Source: Luzula sylvatica | Taxonomy: Eukaryota; Streptophyta; Magnoliopsida; Poales; Juncaceae | Length of the DNA: 64,000 nt | NCBI GenBank assembly: GCA_946800325.1 | Contig: OX326960.1 | Span: 20,354,393-20,418,392, forward strand | Reading direction: 5' to 3' | In this document: positions 1-11,737 of the stretch, piece by piece | Layout: the number at the start of each line of letters is the position of its first letter | How positions within the stretch are numbered: the stretch's first letter is position 1 | Translations under genes and position numbers: made by a program | The notes under the pieces: generated by a model | Databases searched by the model: none | Seen by the model: the letters and a program-made list of their open reading frames with translations, nothing else | Told to the model about the DNA's origin: nothing

Positions 1-269
1 TATACTATGGACAAAAGATATGTTATTTTATATTTTTTTCATTGTAAAAAAATATGAAGGTGAAGGTGAAAGATATAAAAGCAATTATCTAAAAATATGA
101 ACATGAAAGATATATTGGATGCTACCAGTGAAAGATGATCGCTCATCTAATTTTTTACCGTGCAATTCTTTTGATTGCCGCGCTCTGCCACGTGGTGCAT
201 TGTGGATGACTGCGACGTGCCGTTATGCATTTTTCTCCGTAGCAATAACAACCCCATTTTTATTATCCA
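1..269 (-). repeat. Third partial copy of the duplicated segment (inverted)
   Basis: Positions 18-269 are the reverse complement of about 4721-4972, and are also related to the matching stretch near 34690-34935. Shared landmarks are the CACGTGG-containing stretch and the GGTGAAGGTGAA stretch. Positions 1-17, read on the minus strand, match the sequence on both sides of the Copia insertion near 34936/42768, so this copy holds the uninterrupted target site. The repeat may continue left of the window. Function unknown. Confidence 0.85.
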
Positions 270-357
270 AATAAATTGCAATGAAGTATTCCATATTTAC
301 ACTTGACGGCGTAGCTTCAACCTTTAATTGTCTAATGAACTGGACCTATTATGCATA

Positions 358-803
358 ACTAAAATGAGGGATTTACATATTTCCCCCTCCAAACAAAGCA
401 AAATATCATATTTACCCTTCAAAAATAAAAGTATCTTATTTGCCCTTTAATTCGAATTTATCATATTTATTCTTTAGTTTATTATTAGAAATATCATATT
501 GTCTAATTTATCATATTTATCCTTTAGTTTATTATAGAAATTGAGAAGGCTTATATTGTAACTTACAAGAGTATAATCGAGTTCTTGTAGAAGCTTTTCA
601 TCATCAACAATTAATTCATCATTGCAACATTATTTTTGCAAACTAAATTCGTTTAAAAAGAAGCTAGGCTCTGAAAAGAAAAAAGAAAAAAAGTCACTAT
701 ATTATCAGCTTTATCACTGGTCTTTGTACCTAAAGAGTACAAAGAAGGGCATTTTATACAATTTTGACATGATAAAGGATATATTTGCAAGTTTCCGTAA
801 ATC
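358..803. repeat. Left arm of a long inverted repeat
   Basis: About 446 bp is the near-perfect reverse complement of 3262-3700. The outer ends read ACTAAAATGAGGGATTT on the left and, inverted on the right, ACTAAAATTAGGGATTT. The inner ends match at GTTTCC(G/A)TAAATC. No clear target-site duplication flanks the pair. A MULE-like or fold-back element with long terminal inverted repeats would fit, but no transposase is visible between the arms. Confidence 0.8.
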
Positions 804-808
804 TTATT

Positions 809-1236
809 GGGCCTGTTCGGCATTGGTGGAATAGAACGGAATAGTGGATTAACTGGTTTATTCCACTCTATTCCATCCGAACAGAAATGGAATAGCATGG
901 ATTAAAGTGATGGAAAATAGTTTATCTTTATTCCATATAAAACATGGAATAGATCTATACTAATAATAATTATTATTATTTATTATTATTATAATCATTA
1001 TTAATAATAATAATAATTATTATTATTATAGTAATTATTGTTATTATTTGATTTGATTTTAATTAGAGAAAAATTAAATTATACGATAAGGGCATTTTGG
1101 TCATTAGCACCATTCATTCTTTTAAAACCTACATTCTGAATCCATTAGTTTTGCCGAACAACATTGGAATAAAATGGTTTAATTGTCTATTTCCTATTCC
1201 TCTATTCCTCTATTCCATCGCTTGTCGAACGGGCCC
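809..1236. mobile_element. MITE with 14 bp terminal inverted repeats
   Basis: The element starts GGGCCTGTTCGGCA. Its other end, read inverted, is GGGCCCGTTCGACA (12 of 14 match). It is flanked on both sides by ATT (806-808 and 1237-1239), a possible 3 bp target duplication. Subterminal sequence is rich in GGAATAG on both ends, and the centre is an ATTATT-rich low-complexity tract. The size of 428 bp and absence of an ORF fit a MITE. The ends resemble PIF/Harbinger elements, but ATT is not their usual TWA target, so the superfamily is uncertain. Confidence 0.6.
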
Positions 1237-1239
1237 ATT

Positions 1240-2538
1240 GTGATTATCCTTCATGGTAACTTTCTCTCCGGTATCTCTTAAATTGGCTTGATAAAATTGA
1301 TCTAAACTCGTCGGAGCAAAAGTTTGCGAAGAAACTTTGCTGAATTCTTCCTCTAATCATTTCCTTCATTCCTCCTCCGTTATTCCAAACACCACCTAAA
1401 CACATTGAGTTTTTAATAAATTTAGGGTTTAGTGATAACTGCAATTTAAAACATTGCCTGATAAGGAAAAGAAAGAAAGTCATCTTGAAAAATATAAAGG
1501 TGGACACAATAATACTCCAATCAGTATCTAAAATAACTCAATTTAGATTCACATCGCAAGAATGCAATAAAAAAAACTTTGAATTACTAATTCATCTTCT
1601 TAAATTCATAATAGAATGTGTGTGGTTCGCATGTAAGTTTATATTATAAAATATAATGTTGGTGAAGTTAATGAAATTGTCGTTGTCTCAGTAATTATGA
1701 AATTCTTGTTGAATGGAATTTTGTTGTTTGAATCAGTAATATGAGCATGAATTGATAATCAAATGTTATATTGACATTTTGTTGTTCTATTTGTAATTTG
1801 TTGATTCTAACTGCATTTATTTTGTATTAAATTTAGTAATTTTATTAATGGTACATAAATTAAATAACCCAAACCCTAAGAATGTGTATGTTTGTTATGT
1901 ATATAAATTAGTAATTACTGAAACACTCAATATATTAATTACTGAACAACGATCTTCTCCAAATAGCTTATCCACCCTTGGATTGGATCATTATGTATTT
2001 ACTATTTAGAACTATCAATTCAATGTGTTTTGTCAATCCTAGTGACTAGTACGTAAGTAAGAAAAATATATATTGGCAAGATACCAAGTCAAGATTATAT
2101 CATATTATATAGTTATTTTAAAAAATTGTTACCCATCCACAAGGAATTGTATATTATATTATTTTTGTAAAAAGTAAAATGAAATTGTACGTTTTAAATT
2201 ATTTAAGTATTAAGGAGAGATATGTTAATAATTTTCCTTATTTATTTTGTTTAAATCGTATGTTTTGTTTAATTGGAGGAGGCAAAGGAGTAACCAGAAT
2301 TAATAAATAGTGATGCCCATTTTTCAGCAAATAAGTATAATAAAAATAGTCAGGAGTTAAGCAAAACTCAAAAGACTTAAAAATAAATTTCTGAACAATA
2401 AAATATATCAATGACAGCTATCCATAGTTATCTTTTCTGAAACATCATTTTCCAATTACAGCTAATCTTTATTAAATATATCAATGTATTATGTCAATAC
2501 TCAATATTTATAACTATAAAAAAAATGTATAATTAATA
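1240..2538. other. AT-rich DNA without visible gene
   Basis: No ORF with protein-like composition, RNA gene or clear repeat is seen. The one short open frame near 1244-1507 on the minus strand has no recognisable features. Confidence 0.5.
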
Positions 2539-2575
2539 CTAGTATATACCTTTCGCTCGGCTTCGGTATATAGTT
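2535..2575 (-). mobile_element. Possible Helitron 3' terminus
   Basis: Read on the minus strand, a hairpin with TATACC/GGTATA arms is followed by A-CTAG-T. Helitron 3' ends carry a short hairpin and CTRR, inserted between A and T. The stem lies almost against the CTAG, closer than the usual 10 or so bases, and no 5' TC end was found. Tentative. Confidence 0.25.
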
Positions 2576-3261
2576 GTATGATATTTTTTAGAATTTCAAC
2601 ATATAATATTAGTTTTTAGTGGCACTTAAACGATACTGAATTTTAATTACATTGTACGTAAAACTGGATACGTGTTCTTATTATTTTGTTGGAGGCATAT
2701 GTTTTTAGAATGTACAACCATACACTGTTATAGTATAATAAAAAATATATCCAAAAATATTTTTCACGAATATGTGTTTTCAGATCATTCGTGGGATCTA
2801 TTTTGTATACATATATGGTTAATTTTTAATTTTATGAAGGGACATCGTCCTAAAATATGTGTTAAATGATAATACAACTGAGATTTATGGTTTAAATAAT
2901 AATATAACTGAGATTAAATATAAGATCAAAGCTAAACAACAACAATAATATTTTTTTAACTAGAGGGTAATTTGTATATTTTCCAAACAATGTCCAATAA
3001 TTTTTTTCTTTATTAAATGAAGATTAAGAGGGCTTTCATGAACCTCGTTTATGTTTGCATTGTATTTAAATTAAAATAAAGATATGTACGTTGCAATATG
3101 TTTAATTTCGCAGCCAATGCTTTATTATCACATAAAAGAAAATTAAAAGCCCAAATTCGCTACCCAAAACATGTGAGCCTAGTCTTCGGAGGACATAATA
3201 AAACTCACGAACTCCCCTACTTTACAGTTTACCCAATCGCATCTAATCTTTTGATTCCTAT
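2576..3261. other. AT-rich spacer inside the long inverted repeat
   Basis: This is the remainder of the spacer between the two inverted arms. Two short open frames, near 2672-2869 and 3098-3337, lack protein-like features. Nothing else is seen. Confidence 0.4.
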
Positions 3262-3700
3262 GATTTATGGAAACTTGCAAATATACCCTTTATCATGTCT
3301 AAATTGCATAAAAGGCCCTTCTTTATACTCTTTTTAGGTACAAAGACCAGGGATAAAGCTGATAATATAGTGACTTCTTTTTCTTTTCAGAACCTAGCTT
3401 CTTTTTAAACGGATTTAGTTTGTAAAAATGAGATTGTAATGTTGAATTAATTGTTGATGATGAAAAGCTTCTACAAGAACTCGATTACGCTCTTGTAAGT
3501 TACAATATAAGCCTTCTCAATTTCTATAATAAACTAAAGGATAAATATGATAAATTAGACAATATGATTTCTAATAATAAACTAAAGAATAAATATGATA
3601 AATTCGAATTAAAGGGCAAATAAGATACTTTTATTTTTGAAGGGTAAATATGATATTTTGCTTTTTTCGAGAGGAAAATATGCAAATCCCTAATTTTAGT
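3262..3700. repeat. Right arm of a long inverted repeat
   Basis: Reverse complement of 358-803 with scattered substitutions. The spacer between the arms is about 2.46 kb and includes the MITE at 809-1236, which sits directly inside the left arm. Confidence 0.8.
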
Positions 3701-3772
3701 AGATATGTAAATTTCAAACTTCTATAATGCTCTTCTCTAGCTTTCCTGTAATAAGTAACAAACTTGTTTATT

Positions 3773-4361
3773 TTTTTGAAAGAAAGGCAAGCGCGATACG
3801 CGCTCGGTCCCGTCAATTTTATAAAAGAAAAGAAGAGTTTGTTACAACGGTGAAAAATAATATACACACGGTTTGTTAGTGACCAATAGCTCTAGTTCTA
3901 GACAATTAACAAAATGTTTTCCATGTATTAGCTTGGTCGAGGATAGCGGATACAAGCAACGAGTGCATCCTCCCTTTCCGATGAAAAATTCGGTTATTTC
4001 GTTCTTGCCATATTATCCAAATGGTGGCAATCCAATGGCCGTCCCATGTAGCCCTTTCCACTTTTGTGATACTCGAGCGGTGCTCCCACCAAAAATCGGT
4101 CAACGAGGTCGCGTCGGTCTTAGCTCGTGCTTCCACTTGGCGCCATAATTCGGTAGTGAATGGACACCTTAAAAAGAGATGGTCACTTGTCTCGAGGGTT
4201 TCGGCGCATAAGGCGCAAGAGTGATCGTGCGGCCACCCTCTCTTGTGCAAATTCTCGGCCGTTAATGTTTTGTCGTTTAAAACTAACCATCCAAGAAGTT
4301 TGACTTTCGCCGGCGCTTTAATTTTGAAAAGCGTCGGAGTCCATGCGTGCGGCCACCCTCT
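3773..4361 (-). mobile_element. 5'-truncated LINE insertion
   Basis: A truncated non-LTR retrotransposon in minus orientation. It is bounded by a 10 bp direct repeat CTTGTTTATT at 3763-3772 and 4362-4371, which looks like the target-site duplication. The low-coordinate side begins with a short T run, the poly(A) remnant on the minus strand. A 15 bp piece of the element's own sequence, GTGCGGCCACCCTCT (near 4227), is repeated at the 5' junction (near 4347), as if a template switch happened when reverse transcription ended. Confidence 0.65.
3906..4350 (-). pseudogene. LINE C-terminal zinc-binding domain (zf-RVT) fragment
   Basis: The open frame on the minus strand reads through KIKAPAKVKLLGWLVLND and then NLHKRGWPHDHSCALC, the typical start of the zf-RVT domain of plant LINE reverse transcriptases. 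It continues with the cysteine/histidine pattern CALCAETLETSDHLFLRCPF and an aromatic IWIIWQERNNRIF segment near the C-terminus. The reverse transcriptase and endonuclease domains are missing because the insertion is 5'-truncated, so it cannot encode a working element. The start methionine of the longest open frame is internal and has no significance. Confidence 0.8.
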
Positions 4362-4416
4362 CTTGTTTATTACACATGGAAACTCATTGAAAGTATGAAC
4401 ATGCTAAGTGTGTGTG

Positions 4417-4419
4417 GTA

Positions 4420-4450
<31 letters not shown>

Positions 4451-4468
4451 GTGTGTGTGTGTGTGTTA
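4417..4468. repeat. Compound TA / GATA / GT microsatellite
   Basis: Consecutive (TA)n, (GATATA)n and (GT)n runs. The left edge of duplication copy A lies at its right end. Confidence 0.8.
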
Positions 4469-4471
4469 ATT

Positions 4472-5269
4472 CCCATCTGAAGAAGAAATGAGGACAATAT
4501 CACAAACATGTATATTTAAATTGAGTATTATTTGTTTGGTTTCTTTAATTTAACACATATTTTTGTTTTATTTTAATTTGACACATGTTTATGTTTTATC
4601 ATTGGTGTGGGGGCAAATTAGAGGGAAAATATATATTTTTCCATATACTTTTTTACTATAATATTTAATTTGTATGTCTTGTTTCTTTGGGCCATTGTAA
4701 ATATCACATGCAAATGGTTATGGATAATAAAAATGGGGTTGTTATTGCTATGGAGAAAAATGCATAACGGCACGTCGCGATCATCCACAACGCACCACGT
4801 GGCAAAGCGCGGCACTCAAAAGAATTGCACGGTAAAAAAATAGATGAGCGATCATCTTTCACTGGTAGCACCCAATATACCTTTCATGTTCATATTTTTA
4901 GATAGTTGTTTTTATATCTTTCACCTTCACCATCATATTTTTTTACAATGAGAAAATATAAATAACATATCTGAAAATAATCTAACATAAAAATCCAGTA
5001 TCCACATATGTAATTCAGTATCCACATATGTAAAATAATAACAATTTTTTTTTTTAATGTATAATCAAATTTTCTAAAAATTAACAAATCTGATTCTGAT
5101 AATCTAACATAATATATAACCTAATTTTCAAGTTCAAACGGTAATAAAAATTCAAAAGGCCTTAATTACGACGTTAAAAAAAAATCCAGCTAACCTAATC
5201 TCAACATTAATATTTCAATGTGAAAATGAACATTGTCCACGATTTAATGACAACACCTGAGCATGACAT
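4472..5269 (+). repeat. Segmental duplication copy A, first block
   Basis: 4472-4972 matches 34369-34935, and 5012-5269 matches 43410-43649, both in direct orientation and in the same order. Copy B holds extra material between the two halves: the Copia element and a tandem array at about 42768-43210. The first half is also the partner of the inverted copy at 18-269. No ORF of note. Confidence 0.85.
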
Positions 5270-5921
5270 TCCCATCTGTCTAAACTTGTTATCATTTGAC
5301 TGTTAACTTGTTATCATTTCCACTTTTTCACATATACCCACAAAATATAAAGATCTGTCTAAACTTATACTCAGACCAATTAACTCTACTCACATTTCAG
5401 AAACCTATTATTTTTCTTTCACTAAAACATATTACCTCCAGCAAAAAAAATTTCACTAAGTCATCTGACAAAATTATATTCAACCTCCCCTATCTTATCA
5501 AAATTACATGATTTCAAATTTGACCTTGAAAATCAAAATTTATCAATTCCACTTTGTGTCAATTACCTCCAGCAAAATTCAGCCACAGAAGCTGCATCTT
5601 TCTCCATTCCCAAATACAAATATTTGTAGAAGATTATACTACATATTAAGAATTTTTTATTGAAAGGTCCAATAATATACAAATAGAAATATTTGCAGAA
5701 AAATAGTACATGACTGAAGATGCCACGCCAACTTCAAACAATTTTCTATTATTTATAATATCTCGATAAAATATTAATCTACTTATTATCGGCAACCATT
5801 AAGCGAGTCATGCTGGCCAATTCACTTATTATCGGCAACCTTAAAGAAAAAATGTATGGTGGCATGGAGTATCCGGAAAAAATCCCTTCCTTTACCGCTG
5901 TCTGCATATCTAAGAAATTAA

Positions 5922-5961
<40 letters not shown>

Positions 5962-7583
5962 CATACCTCTAGTGTCAATAAAAGTTATAAAACTTCCATC
6001 ATTATTAACACATACTTGAACATAATACAATCATAATGAACCTCATTTCAGACTGTAATTTATCTAATTGATCTTAACATAGATTCAATTAACCCTAAAT
6101 AAGCAGAATAAACTCACAATTGATCTTCATTTATCCCCAATTGATTACAAAGTCAAGAAATCGGACAATCGAGAAAGAAAACTTATACCTCGGACTGGAG
6201 AAGCACTGGAGCGCTAGTACATAACAACATTGTGTCCAGATTCCTTCTACTCGCTCGAAAGCTGCCTTCTACTCCAAACACGCATCACTGCGTCAAGTGG
6301 TGCACTGGATCAACGTCTAAATCATAGTTCTGAAAGTCGGAATCGGAATCGGAGTCGTCCGATGACCGTAGAGTAATAGTCGGCCGGATCGGATTGGAAT
6401 CGCCCGAGTCGGATTTTGTTAAAATGTTATCTTATTAAATAAAAATATAAAAAAAATTGAAATACAACTTATATTATATATAGTTATACATGTATATAGT
6501 TAATTAATTATTAATGATATATTTTTTAATTATTTTGTTAATTTAAGTATGGAGATTTGGCGGGTAATTTTGATGCAATGTAAAATTTCTCATTTTTTTT
6601 ATGACCGTGGGTCAGAGATAAAGTGAAAAAGGAAATTTTATTTTTGCCATGAAAATTATCCATCATAATTTTTATATTGTAATTAACACACATAATTAAC
6701 ATGTTAATTAAAAAACACATAATAAATGATTAAATGATATTAATTTAAATTAAGTAATTCAAATGAATATTAATCATATATTCATCATTTACTAATTATA
6801 CGATATGTATTGATTATCATGTTAATTAAATATTATAATTAAGATAAAAAATGTGGTGGTAACATTTGGGAATACATAACAACTTATTCTGATCGGATTA
6901 ATAAAACCCGATGATTTATGTCTTTTCTCCATCTGACTAATTAATGAATTTTTAAACTAATTAATTTATCGAATTTTTAAAATTAGTTGGTACTAAGTTT
7001 TATTAATTTACGAACATACTTACTATAAAATATAACATCACAAACTTACGTAAATTATAACTCTATAATCTACGCAGACTCGTGACGGGAAACAAAATAA
7101 AGAATAATAATTGTTCCATCCTATCTTATTGTTTTCTCCATATAAAGTTTGTAAGAAATAGTAGAACTTACAATCGAAAAAAAAAATCATGCTATGAATG
7201 TAGATAATTTGTGACTATCCGAAATGTCCAAATGAGAAATATGCAAGAGATACTGTAAAAGTAAAGAAACATAAAATATAATAAAATACATGCCACAAAC
7301 AATCATGTGCATCTCTTCTTTCCCAAACAATTTCTCTATGGATGAATATCCCACTTCTTCGTCTTCTTCCCGATACATTCATGAGAACTGAAAATTGATG
7401 AGATTCAAACGCCGACACTTCTCTAGTACCTCCTTTCTCGACTTCTTCACTTTCTTTCTTCTCCAAGACCTCATGCAAATTCATTCTTTTTACCAAGACG
7501 CAAAATTGGACAGAATCGGGCTACTCCGACCAGAATCGGGCGGAATCGGAGCGGCCACCGCCGACTCCGGCTCAAGTCGGCCG
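5270..7583. other. Copy-A-specific stretch without a recognised gene
   Basis: This 2.3 kb has no counterpart in copy B, where only about 290 bp lies at the same place. It holds an (AT)n run, a GC-rich patch at about 6325-6415 with repeated GGAATCGG, and a similar GC-rich patch at 7505-7590 containing CGGAATCGG. These paired patches could be the subterminal parts of an inserted DNA transposon, but I could not find matching termini. Confidence 0.4.
5925..5957. repeat. (AT)n microsatellite
   Basis: Uninterrupted AT dinucleotide run of about 33 bp. Confidence 0.9.
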
Positions 7584-7613
7584 ACTCCAAACTCGTCGTC
7601 TGAGACCTCTTCA

Positions 7614-8645
7614 ATGGACGCGGTTGAAGTGAAATTCGTTACTACCCAGACACAAAAACGTTCGTTACCGGACGGATATGAGAACGTAAGTGTTTTTCCT
7701 CCATTTTTTATTATCAAGATTGATGGGTTTTTTAATACCCCAAAATCAAGCAAGTAAATGATTTTGCTTTGCTTTCTATTCTCTCTTCTTTGGTTTTAGT
7801 TTCTTCTACCTGTTATGATTAATAAATTTCTCATAGATTCTTCACCCTGTACAATGTAATTTCAATTTTATCCTTTTCTTGTATTGAAGAATTAATGGAT
7901 CTGATTGTTTAATAGCACGAAATGTTGTCATTCTTGGTTAATGAGGGATGTACTTAGTGTGAGATAAATTGTATTTCTTGCTGAGACATTATTAATACAT
8001 GTACTAGACTTTTTTACTAAATTCTAGGAAATTTATGTACAAATTGTATTTCGTGCTGAGACATTATTAATACATTTAAGCTGGAATAAATTAATTGGTT
8101 TTATTAGATATATAGCAGGACAAGTGTTTCTATTCAAGTTCAATTTTGCATTTCTTTTCCTTTTTTAAATGCTAATTTGTTCTGTTTTTTCAGGTTTATG
8201 ATGAATAGTGGCCAATTCTCTTAAACCAGTTTAAATCGAGACACTCGATTTAGCACTCAACGGAATCTATTCCAATATAGTCTAACGATCAGAGCAACAA
8301 CAAAGGTTTAATGAAGAATCGACGATGCAGAACCAAAACATAACCAATTAAATTATTTATTTATTTATTTATTTTTCTACAAAATATTAACTTTTATCTT
8401 CATTTTGGTGCAGGAGAACCAAGTCCATACACTGAGAAAGGAAGTGGAGTGCGTCATGAATACGGCGCAGTTAAATCGGTACAAGAGGTAAATTTCAATT
8501 TTATTCCCTTCTTAATAATCCAATACGTTTTGTAATTATTGAATCTATTTTTTTTCACTCATTCTGCAGGGATGGAAAAAAAATGGATGATCGAATCGAG
8601 TTACTCAAGAGATGGATTCGAGTTACTCAAGAGATGGCAATTTGA
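7614..8645 (+). CDS. Possible three-exon small protein (73 aa), unrecognised
   Basis: A tentative spliced model with exons 7614-7685, 8414-8487 and 8570-8645. The donors GTAAGT (7686) and GTAAAT (8488) and the acceptors GTGCAG and CTGCAG fit plant introns. The joined frame starts at ATG 7614 (MDAVEVKF...) and ends at TGA 8645 (...WIRVTQEMAI). The last two exons are charged and helix-like, with segments such as QVHTLRKEVE and KKMDDRIELLKRW. I do not recognise a family. An alternative acceptor near 8194 would add VYDE and a stop. In copy B exon 1 is frameshifted, and the base changes in exon 2 are mostly silent in a different frame, so the true frame, or whether this is protein-coding at all, is open. 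Confidence 0.3.
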
Positions 8646-8716
8646 ACGTGCAGAGATGTATGTATACATATATGCGCAAGTTTGTATGTCTGTATACATA
8701 TATACTCAAGAGGTGT

Positions 8717-8718
<2 letters not shown>

Positions 8719-8769
<51 letters not shown>
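8719..8769. repeat. (GT)n microsatellite
   Basis: About 50 bp of GT repeats in copy A. The equivalent tract in copy B is at 45048-45097. Confidence 0.95.
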
Positions 8770-8772
<3 letters not shown>

Positions 8773-10110
8773 TATGGATTTTTTGGACTCTTTTGTAATT
8801 TTATAATTTTGTGGACTTCGTTGATATCGCTATCATTTAAGTGTATTATGGATCATTGTGTAATTTTAAGCAATCTAATACAATTATAATTTAGTGTGGA
8901 CTTCTTAAATTGCAATGATAGGAGTAGGGACTTGATTGTAATTTTTGAATTTTTTTGAAATTTGCTATCAGTTATGGGATTATCAGAGGAATATTTTTTT
9001 GCATATGCCTAGAAATTACCATTTGCATGTGCCTGTATCTTAAGCACCCTCAAAACCCTGTACCATTTGGTACCGGTACCGGTACGGTATCTCACAGAGG
9101 AACAAGAAGCACACAAAAACGTGTTCTATAAGCAATCTCCAATCCATACATACCCACAAATTGAGCAAGATCCGTTAACCCGTTTTCCTTTTGAACTTTA
9201 CATACATACCCACAAATCTTTACTATTTGCAATTTTACCTAAAATTGCAAAAAATTTCTGTGTCTCTCTCTTATGTCCGTTAACAAATCAAATTGAGTAA
9301 CTCAGAACACGTCATAATTTCTTTGCAGCCACTTTCTCTTTTATGTCCTCGGAAATCTTCATTTTCACACATTTACAAATATGCCCAAAATTTCTGTGTT
9401 TTTACAGTTTTCCACCATTTTGCACAAAAACCCTTGTAATTCTCAAAATACTTTTTTCTTTAATACTTTTTGCAACATTTCTCCTATATACCCTCAGTGA
9501 TCTTACACATTTACAAATACACCCAAATTTTTCTGTGTTCTTACAATTTTCTGTCATTTTGCACAAAAACCCTTCTAACTCTCAAAATATCTTTTGTCTT
9601 CGAATAAAACACGCTTTTACATACATAAAATCTTCAAACGGTCTTCAATTTTCTCCATTCACGGAACTACAAGATACGTCCAGTATCTCTGCAAAACACC
9701 TCTAATAGAGTATTGATTTTGGTAATTATGTATTAAAAGTTTATGAAATTTAATCAAAACTATTCAGAGTCAAATCTTGATGTTTTCCTACAGATATATT
9801 TACACTGTAGATTTTCTTCATTTTGTTTATACAGATATAATACAGATAATACCGAATATACCCTTAAATTGATTTCCTTTTGTTTATTTTAGGGAATTAA
9901 TAATTCGTGGAAAAATTTCTATCTATAAATTATTTGCACCAAATAAAGAAAACTCTGTTTTGTTTATCTTTATTTACAAACCAATTCTTCTCTTGGTTTT
10001 TCTTCCGTCAAGATCTACAAATTTTCTCCAACGGCTATATCGAGCAAGACCTAGAATGTTCTCCTCCAACGGTCATATCCAGAGAGACGTTGGAGGAGTC
10101 CCCCTGTTAT

Positions 10111-10120
10111 CTATATATAC
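10111..10120 (+). promoter_or_regulatory. TATA box upstream of a CT tract (copy A)
   Basis: CTATATATAC lies about 25 bp before a long pyrimidine tract, the arrangement of a plant core promoter with a CT-rich transcript leader. The same arrangement is kept in copy B at 46245-46254. No downstream ORF long enough to be convincing follows. A short ATG frame at about 10455 (MRDFFPFLEE) runs into a GTGAGT donor-like site that is lost in copy B. Expression is inferred only. Confidence 0.35.
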
Positions 10121-10131
10121 TCGCCCAACCC

Positions 10132-10134
<3 letters not shown>

Positions 10135-10164
<30 letters not shown>

Positions 10165-10167
10165 CTG

Positions 10168-10231
<64 letters not shown>

Positions 10232-10255
10232 GTATCTCTCTCCTGTATCTCTCTC
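10135..10255. repeat. (CT)n tract with CTGTATCTCT interruptions
   Basis: Over 100 bp of CT repeats interrupted by TCCTGTATCTCT units, present in both duplication copies with different lengths. Confidence 0.95.
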
Positions 10256-11348
10256 CTGTATCTCTCTCTGACCAATTGAAGAACTCTCATATTTTCTGCT
10301 CCAAATCAAAGATGTGTTAGAAACAGAGCGAAATATCTAGTCTTTCTAGAGCTCTCTTCGACCAATTGAGGCAACAAGGTACAAATCAAAGATGGCGACT
10401 CCTCTCTCATTTTTTCTGCTCCAAATCAAAGATGTCTTAGAAACGCAGCGACAATGAGAGATTTCTTTCCGTTTCTAGAAGAAGCAAAATTGGTGAGTTC
10501 TCCCTTCGATTTCTTCTTGAAGAAGTAACCACAGTGCATACAGTTCCAACTGGGCCTTATGTTCTGTTCATGCAAAACAGGTGGAGGTAAAATACTAAAA
10601 TTCCTGTCTTTTTCGAATTATTTTTCAATTGTCTTTTTTCAGATCATGTTTTCAGATCATGTTTCCTCTTATCTGAATTTATTTCAAGAATTCAAAGTTT
10701 GCCTTCTTCGTTCTTTTTTTTTGTTGATGTGACAGCAAGAATTACTTGCTGCTCGAAAAAGTACTATTTTTTCTCTTATTGAATTTCTCTCTCTTTTTTT
10801 CTGTGATTCGATTTGTAGATGAGAATTATTTGCAAAAGTACTATTTTGAGCAGTGATAATTGAGGGGGATGGAACAGTGACGAAGAGAACCGAGTCATTG
10901 CATCCAAAAATGACAAAGGGGGGCCGAGTCATTGCAAAAGTACTGACTGTCCATTGCTGTGACGAATGCATCTTACCTGGTACTTATTAATATATTATTA
11001 TTTCAATTCCTTATTTATTTTACTTGTACTCTTTGCAAGTCTGAGTTTCTTTTTTTGTATAAATTTCAGAAGCACCAAACTTCTCAATTCCAAAAAAGTC
11101 ACTGCAGCAGGATAGTATGAAGTTTCATGGGTCCCTTTGCTGCTGAAAATACCACAAGACTCTTTTCATTACGTGTGTATTTTTCTAGCGTGTTTATTTT
11201 TGTATGTATGTGTGATATGTGTATGATGTAATATAGGTGTGTGTCTGATCTGTGCATGTGTGTGATGTATGTGTGTGTGTCTGATCTGTGCGTATAATGC
11301 TTGTGTGTTTGTCTTTTTCATGCAGGTTAGGACTGCAGGAAGGGGGGT

Positions 11349-11621
11349 TCGGGTCGGGGGGACCCGGATCCGCCTCGGAGGGGGTCGGGCCCACGCGGGG
11401 CCCGGCCCGGGAGGGGGAGGTCGGGCCCACGCAGGGCCCGGTCCGAGGGGTCGGGCCCACGCGGGGCCCGGTCCGGGGGGTCGGGCCCACGCGGGGCCCG
11501 GTCCGGGGGGGTCGGGCCCACGCGGGGCCCGGTCCGGGGGGGTCGGGCCCACGCGGGGCCCCGGTCCGGGGGGGTCGGGCCCGGTCCGGGGGGGTCGGGC
11601 CCACGCCCCGGTCCCGGATTT
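11349..11621. repeat. GC-rich 30-31 bp minisatellite (copy A)
   Basis: Tandem units containing GTCGGGCCCACGCGGGGCCC followed by GGTCCGGGGG. Unit starts are spaced 30, 30, 31 and 31 bp between 11421 and 11543, with about seven to eight units in all. The block is almost pure G+C within AT-rich DNA. GGGCCC and the GGGCCCACGCGGGGCCC core are near-palindromic. Long ORFs on both strands here are a by-product of the stop-poor composition. Confidence 0.95.
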
Positions 11622-11737
11622 ATGATCCACTAATTCATGATTGTTTTTGTAACGTCTCTTTTCTGTTGTATATATAAATAGTAAACAATTATTTTACAAT
11701 TAGTTCTAATCCTAATCCTATTTCCTACATCTTGTGC

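Noticed and set aside
6325..7590. hAT-like element bounded by GGAATCGG-rich patches
   Set aside because: The patches look like subterminal repeats, but no matching terminal inverted repeat or target duplication could be found.
8539..8889. 116-codon ORF crossing exon 3 and the GT tract
   Set aside because: It begins in the intron and is extended by (GT)n translated as Cys-Val. The spliced frame is the better reading.
9907..10320. ORFs rich in Ser-Leu across the CT tract
   Set aside because: Dinucleotide repeat translation; the surrounding residues have no family resemblance.
11169..11677. Long Pro/Gly/Arg-rich ORFs on both strands
   Set aside because: They come from the stop-free GC minisatellite. 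Frames on opposite strands are equally open and purely repetitive.
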